DNA of 64,000 nt, taken from contig NZ_AP014936.1 in NCBI RefSeq assembly GCF_002355415.1, positions 248,001 through 312,000 on the forward strand, in the 5' to 3' direction. Origin of the DNA: Sulfurifustis variabilis. Lineage in GTDB: Bacteria > Pseudomonadota > Gammaproteobacteria > Acidiferrobacterales > Sulfurifustaceae. The notes beneath the pieces were generated by a model. It was given only the letters and a program-made list of their open reading frames with translations, had not been told where the DNA came from and ran no database searches. A program made the translations under genes and the position numbers. Positions 54,951-63,290 of this stretch are shown here, in pieces (within the stretch, counting starts at the first letter, position 1; the number at the start of each line of letters is the position of its first letter).

Positions 54951-55448
54951 TCACAGTATCACCGGTCTGTTGCTGATCTCGTTCGCGCCCGGGCCGCTGC
55001 GCGGGAAGTGGCGCGCGAGCAGCGCGCGGGCCGCCTCGATCCCCGCGAGCGCGCCGTCGTGGAACCGGCCCTCGCGGAAGGCCGCTTCCATCGCGCGGCA
55101 GATACGCTCCCACTCGCCGGGATCCACGCGCGCGTTCAGGCCGCGATCGGCGAGGATCTCCACGTCGTGGTCCGCGAGCAGCACGTAGATCAGGACACCG
55201 TCGTTCTTCTCGGTGTCCCAGACGCGCAGCTGCGAGTAGACCTCGAGCGCACGCGCGCGGGCCGACTGTCCGCGCATCAGCGAACCGAGCTCGAGTGCCG
55301 CCTCGACGGCGAAGCAGATCTGGCCCTCGTGCGTGGCCTCCGCCGCGCGAATCGCCTGCTCGATCGCCCGCATCGTCGCGGGCGAGAACGCCCGCCGCAC
55401 CCGCCAGGGCGGCACGAGGAGATGCCGTATCAGCCTGCGCACGTCCAT
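54951..55448 (-). CDS. TPM-domain protein, short form
   Basis: 165 aa. TPM (MOLO1/Psb32-like) fold: IEQAIRAAEATHEGQICFAVEAAL, DTEKNDGVLIYVLLADHDVEILADRGL, FREGRFHDGALAGIEAARALL. Starts overlapping the stop of the following longer TPM gene (55448). Probably works with it and LemA at the membrane. Confidence 0.87.
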   Translation of the reverse strand: MDVRRLIRHLLVPPWRVRRAFSPATMRAIEQAIRAAEATHEGQICFAVEAALELGSLMRGQSARARALEVYSQLRVWDTEKNDGVLIYVLLADHDVEILADRGLNARVDPGEWERICRAMEAAFREGRFHDGALAGIEAARALLARHFPRSGPGANEISNRPVIL

Positions 55449-56335
55449 CACCATCGACCGGATGCCCCGCCCCCGCCGAATCCGCCCCCGCCTCCGCCGC
55501 CGAAACCGCCTCCGCCCCCGCCGAATCCGCCCCCTCCGCCGTAGCCGCCGCTCGACCATCCGCCGTAGCCGCCGCGCCGGGTGCGCACGCCGCCGACGAG
55601 CGTGAAGACGAAGACGAACAGGCTGAAGAGGAGGGCGGCGATCAGCGAGCCGACGATGATCCACACGACGACGGCCGTGATGCCGCCGGCGGCGAGCGCG
55701 CCGACGAAGCGCCCCAGCACGGCGCGCAGGATCCCGCCCAGCACGAACACGGCCACGAAGGCGAAGGGCAACGCCTGCTCCCAGCGCGACCACGAGGTGT
55801 CGCGCGCCTCCGGCGGAGGGAGCGGCTCGCCGTCGATCAGCCGCACGATGCGGTTCACGCCCGCGGCGATGCCCCCGTAGTAATCGCCCTGCTTGAAGAA
55901 CGGCACGATGACTTCCTCGATCACGCGGTTCGCCACCGCGTCCGGTATCACTCCCTCGAGTCCGTACCCCACCTCGATGCGCAGCGCCCGGTCCTCGAGG
56001 GCGACGAGCAGCAGGACGCCGTCGTCGATCCCCGCCCGGCCGGGCTTCCACGCCTCCGCCACGCGGATGCCGTACTGCTCGATGGTTTCGGGCTCCGTCG
56101 TGGGCACGATGAGCACCGCGATCTGCGATCCCTTGCGCGCCTCGAAGGCGGCGAGCTCGCGCTCCAGGGTTTCGCGCTGCGCGCGCGTGAGGGTATTCGT
56201 CAGGTCGGTGACGCGCGCCTGGAACGGCGGCACCGCGACATCGGCGTGTCCCGCCGGCGCGAGAAGCGCGAGCAGGAGCGCCGCCGCGACGGCGCGCGCG
56301 AGGAGACGGACCGATGGCGCGCGCGGGGCGATCAA
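55448..56335 (-). CDS. TPM-domain membrane protein with Gly-rich tail (YgcG-like)
   Basis: 295 aa. Signal peptide (ends AGHADV), TPM domain 40-165 (LERELAAFEARKGSQIAVLIV, DDGVLLLVALEDRALRIEVGYGLEG), TM helices about 190-255, then a tail of Gly with Phe/Tyr. The tail is GC-rich repeated GGN codons. It pairs with LemA as in many proteobacteria; function likely in envelope maintenance. Confidence 0.9.
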   Translation of the reverse strand: MIAPRAPSVRLLARAVAAALLLALLAPAGHADVAVPPFQARVTDLTNTLTRAQRETLERELAAFEARKGSQIAVLIVPTTEPETIEQYGIRVAEAWKPGRAGIDDGVLLLVALEDRALRIEVGYGLEGVIPDAVANRVIEEVIVPFFKQGDYYGGIAAGVNRIVRLIDGEPLPPPEARDTSWSRWEQALPFAFVAVFVLGGILRAVLGRFVGALAAGGITAVVVWIIVGSLIAALLFSLFVFVFTLVGGVRTRRGGYGGWSSGGYGGGGGFGGGGGGFGGGGGGGFGGGGASGRW

Positions 56336-56345
56336 GCGCGGCGGA

Positions 56346-56978
56346 TCAGCGCGAGTATTCGCTCGGGACGTTGGGCGGCGGCGCCGGCTGCCCGGCGCCG
56401 AAATCGACCTTCGGCGGGCGCGCGATCTCGCGCTCGTTCTCCACCGTGAAATTCGGTTTGGTCTCGAAGCCGAACAGCATCGCCGTGAGATTGCTCGGGA
56501 AGGACCGCACGGTGACGTTGTACTCCTGCACCGATTTGATGTAGCGGTTGCGCGCCACGGCGATCCGGTTCTCGGTGCCTTCGAGCTGCGCCTGCAGGTC
56601 GCGGAACGCGGCGTCGGCCTTGAGCTGCGGGTAGTTCTCGACGACCGCGAGGAGCCGGGACAGCGCCGACGTCATCTCGCCCTGCGCCTGCTGGAACCGC
56701 CGGAACGCCTCCGGGTCGTTGATGAGCTCGGGCGTCGCCTGGATCTGGCTCACGCGCGCGCGTGCCTCGGTGACCTGGGTCAGCACCTCGCGCTCGTGCG
56801 CAGCGTACCCTTTGACCACGTTCACGAGGTTGGGCACGAGGTCGGCGCGGCGCTGGTACTGGTTCAGCACCTCGGACCAGGCCGCGTTGATCTGCTCGTC
56901 GTTGCGCTGAAGCGTGTTGTATCCGCAGCCGGACAGCGCGAGCAGCACGACGAGAGCGAGCGCGAAACGCAAACGCAT
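56346..56978 (-). CDS. lemA: LemA family lipoprotein
   Basis: 210 aa. Lipobox LSGCGYN, then QRNDEQINAAWSEVLNQYQRRADLVPNLV and SRLLAVVENYPQLKAD, the LemA helical bundle. First gene of the LemA-TPM-TPM unit (10-bp gap to the next). Confidence 0.93.
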   Translation of the reverse strand: MRLRFALALVVLLALSGCGYNTLQRNDEQINAAWSEVLNQYQRRADLVPNLVNVVKGYAAHEREVLTQVTEARARVSQIQATPELINDPEAFRRFQQAQGEMTSALSRLLAVVENYPQLKADAAFRDLQAQLEGTENRIAVARNRYIKSVQEYNVTVRSFPSNLTAMLFGFETKPNFTVENEREIARPPKVDFGAGQPAPPPNVPSEYSR

Positions 56979-57121
56979 GAGTGAGTCCTCCGCGGGATCG
57001 CGAAGCGCAGATTATAGAGTCGCCCGACCGCGGGGACCATGCGCCCGCCTCGCGGCCACTGCGCGCCGTTCTCGAGGCGGGAACGAGGGGGCGATGCGCC
57101 GAGCGGGCGCGTCGCGCTGCG

Positions 57122-57952
57122 TCAAGGCTGGGGCCCGGCGGCTCCGATGACGGCGAGGATGCGTTCCACGAGCGCCGGTTTGCCGAACACGCTGCTGTAG
57201 ATGCGCTGACCGCCCGGGAGCTCGAACTCGCGCACCGTGCGGTAGGCGCCGCCGGCCTCCTCGACCGCGATGCGCGCGGCGGCGAGGTCCCAGAGGCTGT
57301 CGTGGAAATCCACCATCGCGTCGGCCGCGCCCGTCGCGACCAGCGTGTGGCCGTAGCACGAACGGTAGATGCGGTGGTTGGGGAACGTCCGGGCCAGCGC
57401 GTCGAAGGTGGCGCCCTCGTCGCGGTAACGGATGAAGTTGCCGCGCGCCGACAGGATCACCCGGGCCCGGTCGTCCCCGACCTCGGGCGGCAGGTCGGCG
57501 AGGCGCGAGCGCTGGCAGCGGTAATAGGTGCCGTGGCCGTAGGCCGCGCTCGCGCGCAGGCCGAGCGCGGTGTGCTCGAGGATGCCCACGATCGGCTCGC
57601 CCTTGTAGTGCAGGGCGAGGATGGTCCCGAAGGTCGGCACGCGGTGCACGAAGTCCTCGGTGCCGTCGATCGGGTCGAGAATCCACTGGAGCGCGGAGTC
57701 GGGATGACGCGCCGGCAGCTCCTCGCCGATGATCCCGTGGCAGGCGAAGCGCTCCTCGATGGCCGCGCGCAGCCGCTCCTCCACCTGGATGTCCGTGCTG
57801 GTGACGAGCGTGCCGTCGGGCTTGTGCTTCACGCTGAAGCCGGCCGCGAGCGCGCCCTGGATGATCTCGCGCGCCTCGTCGGCGAGCGCGATGGCCGCTT
57901 CGTAGAGGTGCTCGATCTCGTCGGCCGCGAGCTCGGTGCGGGGGTCGATCAT
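57122..57952 (-). CDS. Inositol-monophosphatase-superfamily phosphatase
   Basis: 276 aa. Metal sites: GEELPAR, DPIDGTEDFVHRV and WDLAAARIAVEEAGG. Members include CysQ, SuhB and histidinol-phosphatase; the form WILDPIDGTEDFVHRVPTFG is nearest to histidinol-phosphatase-like proteins. In a sulfur organism a PAP phosphatase role is possible too. ATG 57952 chosen over 58015. Confidence 0.85.
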   Translation of the reverse strand: MIDPRTELAADEIEHLYEAAIALADEAREIIQGALAAGFSVKHKPDGTLVTSTDIQVEERLRAAIEERFACHGIIGEELPARHPDSALQWILDPIDGTEDFVHRVPTFGTILALHYKGEPIVGILEHTALGLRASAAYGHGTYYRCQRSRLADLPPEVGDDRARVILSARGNFIRYRDEGATFDALARTFPNHRIYRSCYGHTLVATGAADAMVDFHDSLWDLAAARIAVEEAGGAYRTVREFELPGGQRIYSSVFGKPALVERILAVIGAAGPQP

Positions 57953-58084
57953 CGCGCCATTGTACTGCGCGGCGCCCGCGGCAGGCAGGCGATCGTCCGC
58001 AACAATCGGATACAAAACCGCGAGCCGCCGAAATTCCGGTGAAACCTCCGGCCGCCAGATTGGCGCCCTCGGGACGGCCAGCCG

Positions 58085-58375
58085 ATGGACCTCTTGCTCA
58101 ACCTCGCCAATCTCCTCTACCTGGGTGCGTACTTCGTGCGCGATGTCCTGTGGCTCAGACTGCTCTCGCTCGTTGGCGCGGCTGTCTCGTGCCGTACTTC
58201 TACGCGCAGCCGCAGCCTTTCATGCAGGTGGTGTACTGGAACCTCGTGTTCGCGGGGCTCAATGTCTATCTGGATCGGGCGACTCGCGCTCGAGCGGGCG
58301 CCGTGGGCAAGGCGCCGGTTCGCCCGGCCGGGCGAGGCGGTCACGCCGGAAGGCGCGAGTGCCGGGCGGAGGTGA
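58085..58375 (+). pseudogene. Small membrane protein (Popeye-like) with two compensating frameshifts
   Basis: The frame from 58085 begins MDLLLNLANLLYLGAYFVRD and ends in the same frame (GRLALERAPW), but its middle (about 58180-58265) reads as Cys/Ser/Arg-rich noise. In the frame shifted by one, that same middle encodes CLVPYFYAQPQPFMQVVY followed by WNLVFAGLNVY, which continues the membrane protein sensibly. So a one-base loss near 58180 and a one-base gain near 58265 cancel. Intact relatives are about 95-100 aa. Either a decaying gene or assembly errors. Confidence 0.7.
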
Positions 58376-58399
58376 GCAGGGACCGGCCCGGGAAGCGGA

Positions 58400-58609
58400 T
58401 CACTTGCGGACCCACCGGTCACCGGTCTTTTCATAGACGCGCTTCACCGCCGCCCAGGCGATGCGGTGCGCGATCTCCTCGCGTCGCGCTTCGTCGGCGT
58501 GCTGCTGCCAGGCGTGGTTGAAGGCGGCGAGGTAGATTTCCTGCGCGTGTCCCGGCAGGTGCGCGCGCACGCGGGGCGGCAGATCGGCGATGTCGTCGTA
58601 GGGAGCCAT
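58400..58609 (-). CDS. ChaB-family protein
   Basis: 69 aa. Clear ChaB pattern: YDDIADLPPRVRAHLPGHAQ, IYLAAFNHAWQQ, EIAHRIAWAAVKRVYEK. ChaB is linked by name to cation transport control but has no proven role. Directly follows the sulfite-oxidase-like gene (26 bp) and is probably co-transcribed. Confidence 0.9.
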   Translation of the reverse strand: MAPYDDIADLPPRVRAHLPGHAQEIYLAAFNHAWQQHADEARREEIAHRIAWAAVKRVYEKTGDRWVRK

Positions 58610-58635
58610 GTCGGTCCGGTCGTGCCCGGCCTCCG

Positions 58636-59748
58636 CTATTCCACGAGCACCTCGACGCGCTGGGCCATGTTGTTGCCCATCCCCTGGCGGGTCCAGTATT
58701 GCGCGGTCGGCTGTACGTTTCCCTCGCTGTCCGTCGCGCGCACGCAGAGCGCATGCCGGCCGGGCGTCGCGTTCCATTCGCAGGTCCAGCCGCGCCAGGC
58801 GTGCGGCGAGAAGGGCTCGTCGAGCGCGCACGGCGACCAGGTGTCGCCGCCGTCGGTGCTGAGCTCCACGCGCGCCACGGCCGCGCGACCCGCCCATGCG
58901 CGCCCCGCGAGCGTGACCGCCCCCGCCGCGACCAGCCGCACGCGCGTGCGGAAGTCCGGGATGCCGGGCGGGATCATGAGGGCGCGAACGCGCATCAGGG
59001 TCACCGGGTCGCCGGGGTCGTCCGCGGACCGGGAGTAGCGGTACGTGCCCGTCATCTGGTAGCCGCGAAACGGCTCGACGACCGCGTCGATGCGGTCGAG
59101 CCACTTCACGCTCGTCATGCCGTACCAGCCCGGCACGAGCAGTCGCAGCGGGAAGCCGTGCTGCGGCTCGAGCGGGCGGCCGTTCATGGCGTAGGCGAGG
59201 AGCACCTCCTCGCGCCGGGCCTCGGCGACGCTCAGGCTGCGCTGATAGTGCTGCACCTCGTCGCCCTGCACGCCGCGATCGAGGCCGGTGAAGAGGATTT
59301 CCACCGCCTCGTTCCGCAACCCGGCCTCGTCCAGCAGCCCGCGCAGCGGGGTGCCCGTCCACTCCGCCGTGCTCACCGCCTCGACGAGCCACGGCTGGCT
59401 GACCGGCCTCGGTTCGAGCAGCGCGCGCCCGTTGCCCGCGCACTCCATGGTGACGGGCACGGTGACGACGGGGCGTTTTTTCAGTTCGTCGAGCGTCAGC
59501 GCGAGAGGCAGGCGCACCGCTCCGCCGATCCGCAGGCGCCACGACCGCACGTCGATGTGCGGGATATCGAAATGGACGAGCAGGTAATGCATCCCGCTCG
59601 GTGTGACCGGATACCGCAGCCCCTCGAGCGGCATGCCGCGGTTGCGATTGGCAAGCTGCACCTCCTCGCGATGGAACCGGTCGTCCGTCGTCAGGCCGTC
59701 CTCACCTCCCGGTCGCGGGAAACGTCCCGCCGATCGCCGTGCATCCAT
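58636..59748 (-). CDS. Sulfite-oxidase-family molybdopterin protein
   Basis: 370 aa. Mo-binding Cys in MECAGNGR, pterin contacts in LRLLVPGWYGMTSVKWLDRI and GTYRYSR; C-terminal dimerisation domain with VELSTDGGDTW. No heme domain and no Tat signal visible (MDARRSAGRFPRPGG), so cytosolic or exported in a complex. Might oxidise sulfite formed by Dsr, but relatives act on other substrates. Confidence 0.88.
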   Translation of the reverse strand: MDARRSAGRFPRPGGEDGLTTDDRFHREEVQLANRNRGMPLEGLRYPVTPSGMHYLLVHFDIPHIDVRSWRLRIGGAVRLPLALTLDELKKRPVVTVPVTMECAGNGRALLEPRPVSQPWLVEAVSTAEWTGTPLRGLLDEAGLRNEAVEILFTGLDRGVQGDEVQHYQRSLSVAEARREEVLLAYAMNGRPLEPQHGFPLRLLVPGWYGMTSVKWLDRIDAVVEPFRGYQMTGTYRYSRSADDPGDPVTLMRVRALMIPPGIPDFRTRVRLVAAGAVTLAGRAWAGRAAVARVELSTDGGDTWSPCALDEPFSPHAWRGWTCEWNATPGRHALCVRATDSEGNVQPTAQYWTRQGMGNNMAQRVEVLVE

Positions 59749-59848
59749 GGCACCACCTCCACTTGGTAAGCGGGCAGTGACCGGTGTCGCGTGGCGGGCT
59801 CGGCGGAGTCAGTGACGCGCGCTTGCGCGCACGTCGACCGGGCACTCG

Positions 59849-61063
59849 TCACGTTGCACGGTCGACGGTCACCGCCGGTCCCGTCACCCGCGCGGGTTTG
59901 TCCTGCGGGAGCAGCCACCCGGCGACCACGACGACGATCGCGAGCGACGCGAGCAGGACGAAGTACCAGTAGAACTCGCCGGTCGCCGCGTGGATGCCGG
60001 CCACGATGGGTACGCCGAGCGCGCTCACGCCGAGCGCCAGCACGAACTTGGCGCCGAACGCGGTGCCGCGCCACTTCGCGGGCGAGTAGTGCGAGAGCAG
60101 CGAGTTCTCGACCGGGATGGTGACCGTGCCGAGGAGGGCGGTCGCCATGAGTGCGAAGTAGAGGGGCAGGCCGCTCACGTAGGCGGCCAGCGCGAGCAGC
60201 GGGACCTGGAGCGCGTAGGTGAGGATGTAGACGTTGCGCATGGAGTGGCGGTCCGCCAGATGGCCGCCGAGGAGCTGCAGCCCCATCGCGAGGAAGTACA
60301 CGATCGAGACCATCACGCCCGCGCCCGCCGCCGTGCCGCCGGTCAGATCCGGCAGGCGCTCGGCGAGCACCTTCGGGAAGGCGGTCGACATCGACTGGTA
60401 CACGAGGCCCGTGCAGAGCATCGTCACCGACAGCACCACGAAGGCGCGCACCATCGCGCCGCGATGCGGCGGCGCCGTCTTGGGCTTCGCCTCCGGATGG
60501 CGGTCGTGCACGAGTCCGGAGCGGATGAAGAAGAGGAGCGCGAGACCCGTCGCGATCGAGACGACGCCCGGCACGATGAACGCCGCGCGCCAGTGGATCG
60601 CGTCGGTGAGCACGCCGGCGATGAGCGCGGCGCTCGCGAGGCCGAGGCTGCCGAACACCCCGTTGAAGCCGAGCGCCTTTCCCCGGTTCTCGGCGTTGCG
60701 CACGAGCCAGCTCATGCCCACCGGGTGGTAGATCGCGGCGAAGAGGCCGATGAGAGTGAGGCCGACGAGGAGCCCGGAAGCAGTGGACATGAAGCCGGTC
60801 AATACTGCCGCGGCGCCCATGCCGACGAAGAAGGTCACCATCATGCCCTGCGTGCTCCAGCGGTCGCCGAGCCAGCCGGCCGGCAGCGCCGCCGCGCCGA
60901 AGAGCAGGTTCCCCGGCAGCATGAGCATGAGCAGCTCGCCGTAGGACATGCGGAGCTCCGCCTCGAGCGCGATCACGACGGTCGGATAGAGCAGCATCAT
61001 GATGTGGGCGTAGCTGTGGCCCACGTTCGAGAAGCCCTGCGCGAGACGGGCGCTGCGTGTCAT
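59849..61063 (-). CDS. Major facilitator superfamily transporter
   Basis: 404 aa, 12 TM helices. Loop 2-3 motif GWLGDRWSTQG, and the second-half GGHLADRHSMRN. Nearest style is the Fsr/fosmidomycin-resistance-like group. Substrate unknown. Divergent from the AEC permease gene. Confidence 0.88.
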   Translation of the reverse strand: MTRSARLAQGFSNVGHSYAHIMMLLYPTVVIALEAELRMSYGELLMLMLPGNLLFGAAALPAGWLGDRWSTQGMMVTFFVGMGAAAVLTGFMSTASGLLVGLTLIGLFAAIYHPVGMSWLVRNAENRGKALGFNGVFGSLGLASAALIAGVLTDAIHWRAAFIVPGVVSIATGLALLFFIRSGLVHDRHPEAKPKTAPPHRGAMVRAFVVLSVTMLCTGLVYQSMSTAFPKVLAERLPDLTGGTAAGAGVMVSIVYFLAMGLQLLGGHLADRHSMRNVYILTYALQVPLLALAAYVSGLPLYFALMATALLGTVTIPVENSLLSHYSPAKWRGTAFGAKFVLALGVSALGVPIVAGIHAATGEFYWYFVLLASLAIVVVVAGWLLPQDKPARVTGPAVTVDRAT

Positions 61064-61221
61064 GGCGTCGATCTGCTTGTGCGGGGAAGCGGCGCCTCCC
61101 CATAATGCGGCGATTGTACCAGCATGCGTGAAGCGCCCATTCCCGCCCGTGTCCGAGAGGACCAGCCCCGTGCGTGTCCTGCTTTTCGCCTGTTGAAAAC
61201 GCGCCCGGCCACGCCCGCCGC

Positions 61222-62106
61222 ATGCTGCTGATACGCATCCTCGGAATCGTCTTCCCGGTCTTCGCGATCGTGGCCGCCGGTTACGTCTACGGGCGCCTCA
61301 AGCGCCCGGACCTCACGACCGTGAACCAGCTCAACATGGACGTGCTGCTGCCCGCCCTCCTGTTCAGCGTCCTGTCGTCCGAGAGCTTCGACGTCGCGGC
61401 CTACGGCGGGCTCGCGCTCGGCGCGACGCTCGTGATCCTGGGCTCCGGCCTGCTCGCGCTCCCCGTCGCGCGGCTCGCCGGCGTCCAGGCGAAGACGCTC
61501 GTGCCGCCGATGATGTTCAACAACTCCGGCAACATGGGGCTGCCGCTCGCGGTGTTCGCCTTCGGGCCGCAGGCGCTGCCGGCCGCGGTCATGCTGCTGA
61601 TCGTCGAGAACGGCCTGCACTTCACCCTCGGGACCTGGCTCATGGACCACCGCGCCCACTGGCTCGACGTGCTGAAGCAGCCGATCGTGGTCGCCACCAT
61701 CGCCGGCCTGCTGTTCAGCATCTCCGGTTTCGCCTTGCCGGAACCGGTCGAGATCACGATCGACATGATCGGGCAGGCGTCCATTCCGCTGCTGCTCTTC
61801 GCGCTCGGCACCCGCATGATCGACATCGATCTGCGCCAGTGGCGCCTCGGCCTCCTCGGGGCGGTGCTGTGTCCGGTCACGGGACTGCTCGTCGTGCTCG
61901 CCGTGCGCCCGTTCCTCGACCTGACGCCCCTGCAGGACAGCCTGCTCCTCCTCTTCGGCGCGCTGCCGCCCGCCGTGCTCAACTACCTCGTCGCGGAACG
62001 CTATCGCCAGGAGCCCGGAAAGGTCGCCTCGATCGTGCTGATCGGCAACCTCGCCGCCTTCGTCAGCATCCCGCTGGTTCTGCCGTTCGCCCTGCAAGGA
62101 CAGTGA
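61222..62106 (+). CDS. AEC-family permease
   Basis: 294 aa, about ten TM helices: VFPVFAIVAAGYVYGRLKRPD, FNNSGNMGLPLAVFAFG and PLLLFALGTRMI, the auxin-efflux-carrier family marks. Transports organic anions or amino acids; substrate unknown. ATG 61222 chosen over 61174. The stop lies in the repeat that follows. Confidence 0.9.
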   Translation: MLLIRILGIVFPVFAIVAAGYVYGRLKRPDLTTVNQLNMDVLLPALLFSVLSSESFDVAAYGGLALGATLVILGSGLLALPVARLAGVQAKTLVPPMMFNNSGNMGLPLAVFAFGPQALPAAVMLLIVENGLHFTLGTWLMDHRAHWLDVLKQPIVVATIAGLLFSISGFALPEPVEITIDMIGQASIPLLLFALGTRMIDIDLRQWRLGLLGAVLCPVTGLLVVLAVRPFLDLTPLQDSLLLLFGALPPAVLNYLVAERYRQEPGKVASIVLIGNLAAFVSIPLVLPFALQGQ

Positions 62107-62172
62107 TAAGCGCAACGGGATGAGTGATCAGTCGATGAGCGCGAAGCGCGCACCCGGACTCGTCACCGGTCA
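62102..62172. repeat. ~70-bp palindromic intergenic element, copy 5 (short)
   Basis: Core GCGCGAAGCGCGC as in copy 2; arms GTGATAAGCG..GATGAGTGATCAG and CTCGTCACCGGTCACTTGTC. Holds the stops of both convergent genes (62104-62106 plus, 62172-62170 minus), as copy 1 does. Confidence 0.5.
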
Positions 62173-63192
62173 CTTGTCGCCGGGTTTTTCCATGCCTCGC
62201 CACACGGCGACGCGGTTGCGGCCGGCGCCTTTGGCGGTGTAGAGCGCGCGGTCCGCGCGAGCGATCGCCTCCTCGACGCTCGGGCTTCCGTCGAGCGGTG
62301 CGAGCCCGCCGGAGACCGTGATGCCGACCGCCTGGTCGTCCACGTGGAGGCGCTCGCGCGCGATTTCGACGCGCAGTCGCTCGGCGATCGCTCCGCCCCG
62401 GGCGAGATCGGTGTCCGGCAGACAGACGAGGAACTCCTCGCCGCCGTAGCGGTATGCGCGATCGTACGTGCGCATGCGCCGAAGGATGCGATCGGCGGCC
62501 AGGACCAGCAGGCGGTCGCCGATCAGGTGACCGTGCCGGTCGTTCAACCCCTTGAAGTCGTCGATGTCGAAGAGCGCGATCGAGCAGGGGCGGCCCTCGC
62601 GCTTCGCGCGCTGCCGTTCGTCGTTGAGCTCCGCCATCATCATGGCGCGGTTGCGCAGGCCCGTCAGCGGATCGACGAGGCAGACCTCGACCCAGAGATC
62701 GCGCTCGAGCTGCTGCACGGACTGGTCGAAACGACGGATGCTCTCGTGGAAGAGCCGGTAGGCGGCGAGCGGCAGCACGCGGCCGCTGCGGCGCGCCTCC
62801 CACATCGACTGCGCCGCCTGGTGCACCGACCGATGCCGCGGGGCGATCGCGGCGAGCAGCGCGTTTCCCTTCAGCTCGCTGTGCGCGCACGCGTCCGCGT
62901 ACCAGCGGCCGAAGTCGCACTCGTGCTCGCCCGGCGGCGGCGCCGGATCGCCGTGCAGCAGGAGGTTGTGGGCCTCGAGCGCCCAGGAGCGGTGCGCGTC
63001 GGCGACGCGGCGCAGCGAGTCGATGAGCTCGATCGCTTGCGCGAGAAACTGGTGCGGCAGGACGCGCTCCTTCAAATGAGGAGTCCCTCGTTCGTCGTCG
63101 GCACGGGAAAGGCGCCCCGAGACGAGGCGCCGGAGCGTACGTCGGAGCCGATATCGTAAAGCCGAACCGGCATGCCTGGCACCGGCGTGCAT
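62170..63192 (-). CDS. Diguanylate cyclase with CZB zinc-sensing domain (DgcZ-like)
   Basis: 340 aa from the ATG at 63192; a GTG at 63246 and a TTG near 63075 are other options, and the conserved part starts near HQFLAQAIELIDSLRR. CZB zinc ligands: His in ADAHRSW, Cys in ECDFGRWY, His in RHRSVHQAA. GGDEF has the active form YRYGGEEF. Zinc-repressed c-di-GMP synthesis, as in E. coli DgcZ, is expected. Confidence 0.87.
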   Translation of the reverse strand: MHAGARHAGSALRYRLRRTLRRLVSGRLSRADDERGTPHLKERVLPHQFLAQAIELIDSLRRVADAHRSWALEAHNLLLHGDPAPPPGEHECDFGRWYADACAHSELKGNALLAAIAPRHRSVHQAAQSMWEARRSGRVLPLAAYRLFHESIRRFDQSVQQLERDLWVEVCLVDPLTGLRNRAMMMAELNDERQRAKREGRPCSIALFDIDDFKGLNDRHGHLIGDRLLVLAADRILRRMRTYDRAYRYGGEEFLVCLPDTDLARGGAIAERLRVEIARERLHVDDQAVGITVSGGLAPLDGSPSVEEAIARADRALYTAKGAGRNRVAVWRGMEKPGDK

Positions 63193-63290
63193 CGTCGTGG
63201 TTATTGACGCGCGCCGGAGAAGCGCATGGCGGTCGCAGGGCGACACACCTACAATGCCGGTGCATCTATCCGGGGAGGACGGTAGACGCC

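Noticed and set aside
58039-58521. 160-codon plus-strand frame over the Popeye-like gene
   Set aside because: Only its middle (PYFYAQPQPFMQVVYWN) looks like protein; the ends are noise, which supports the double frameshift reading.
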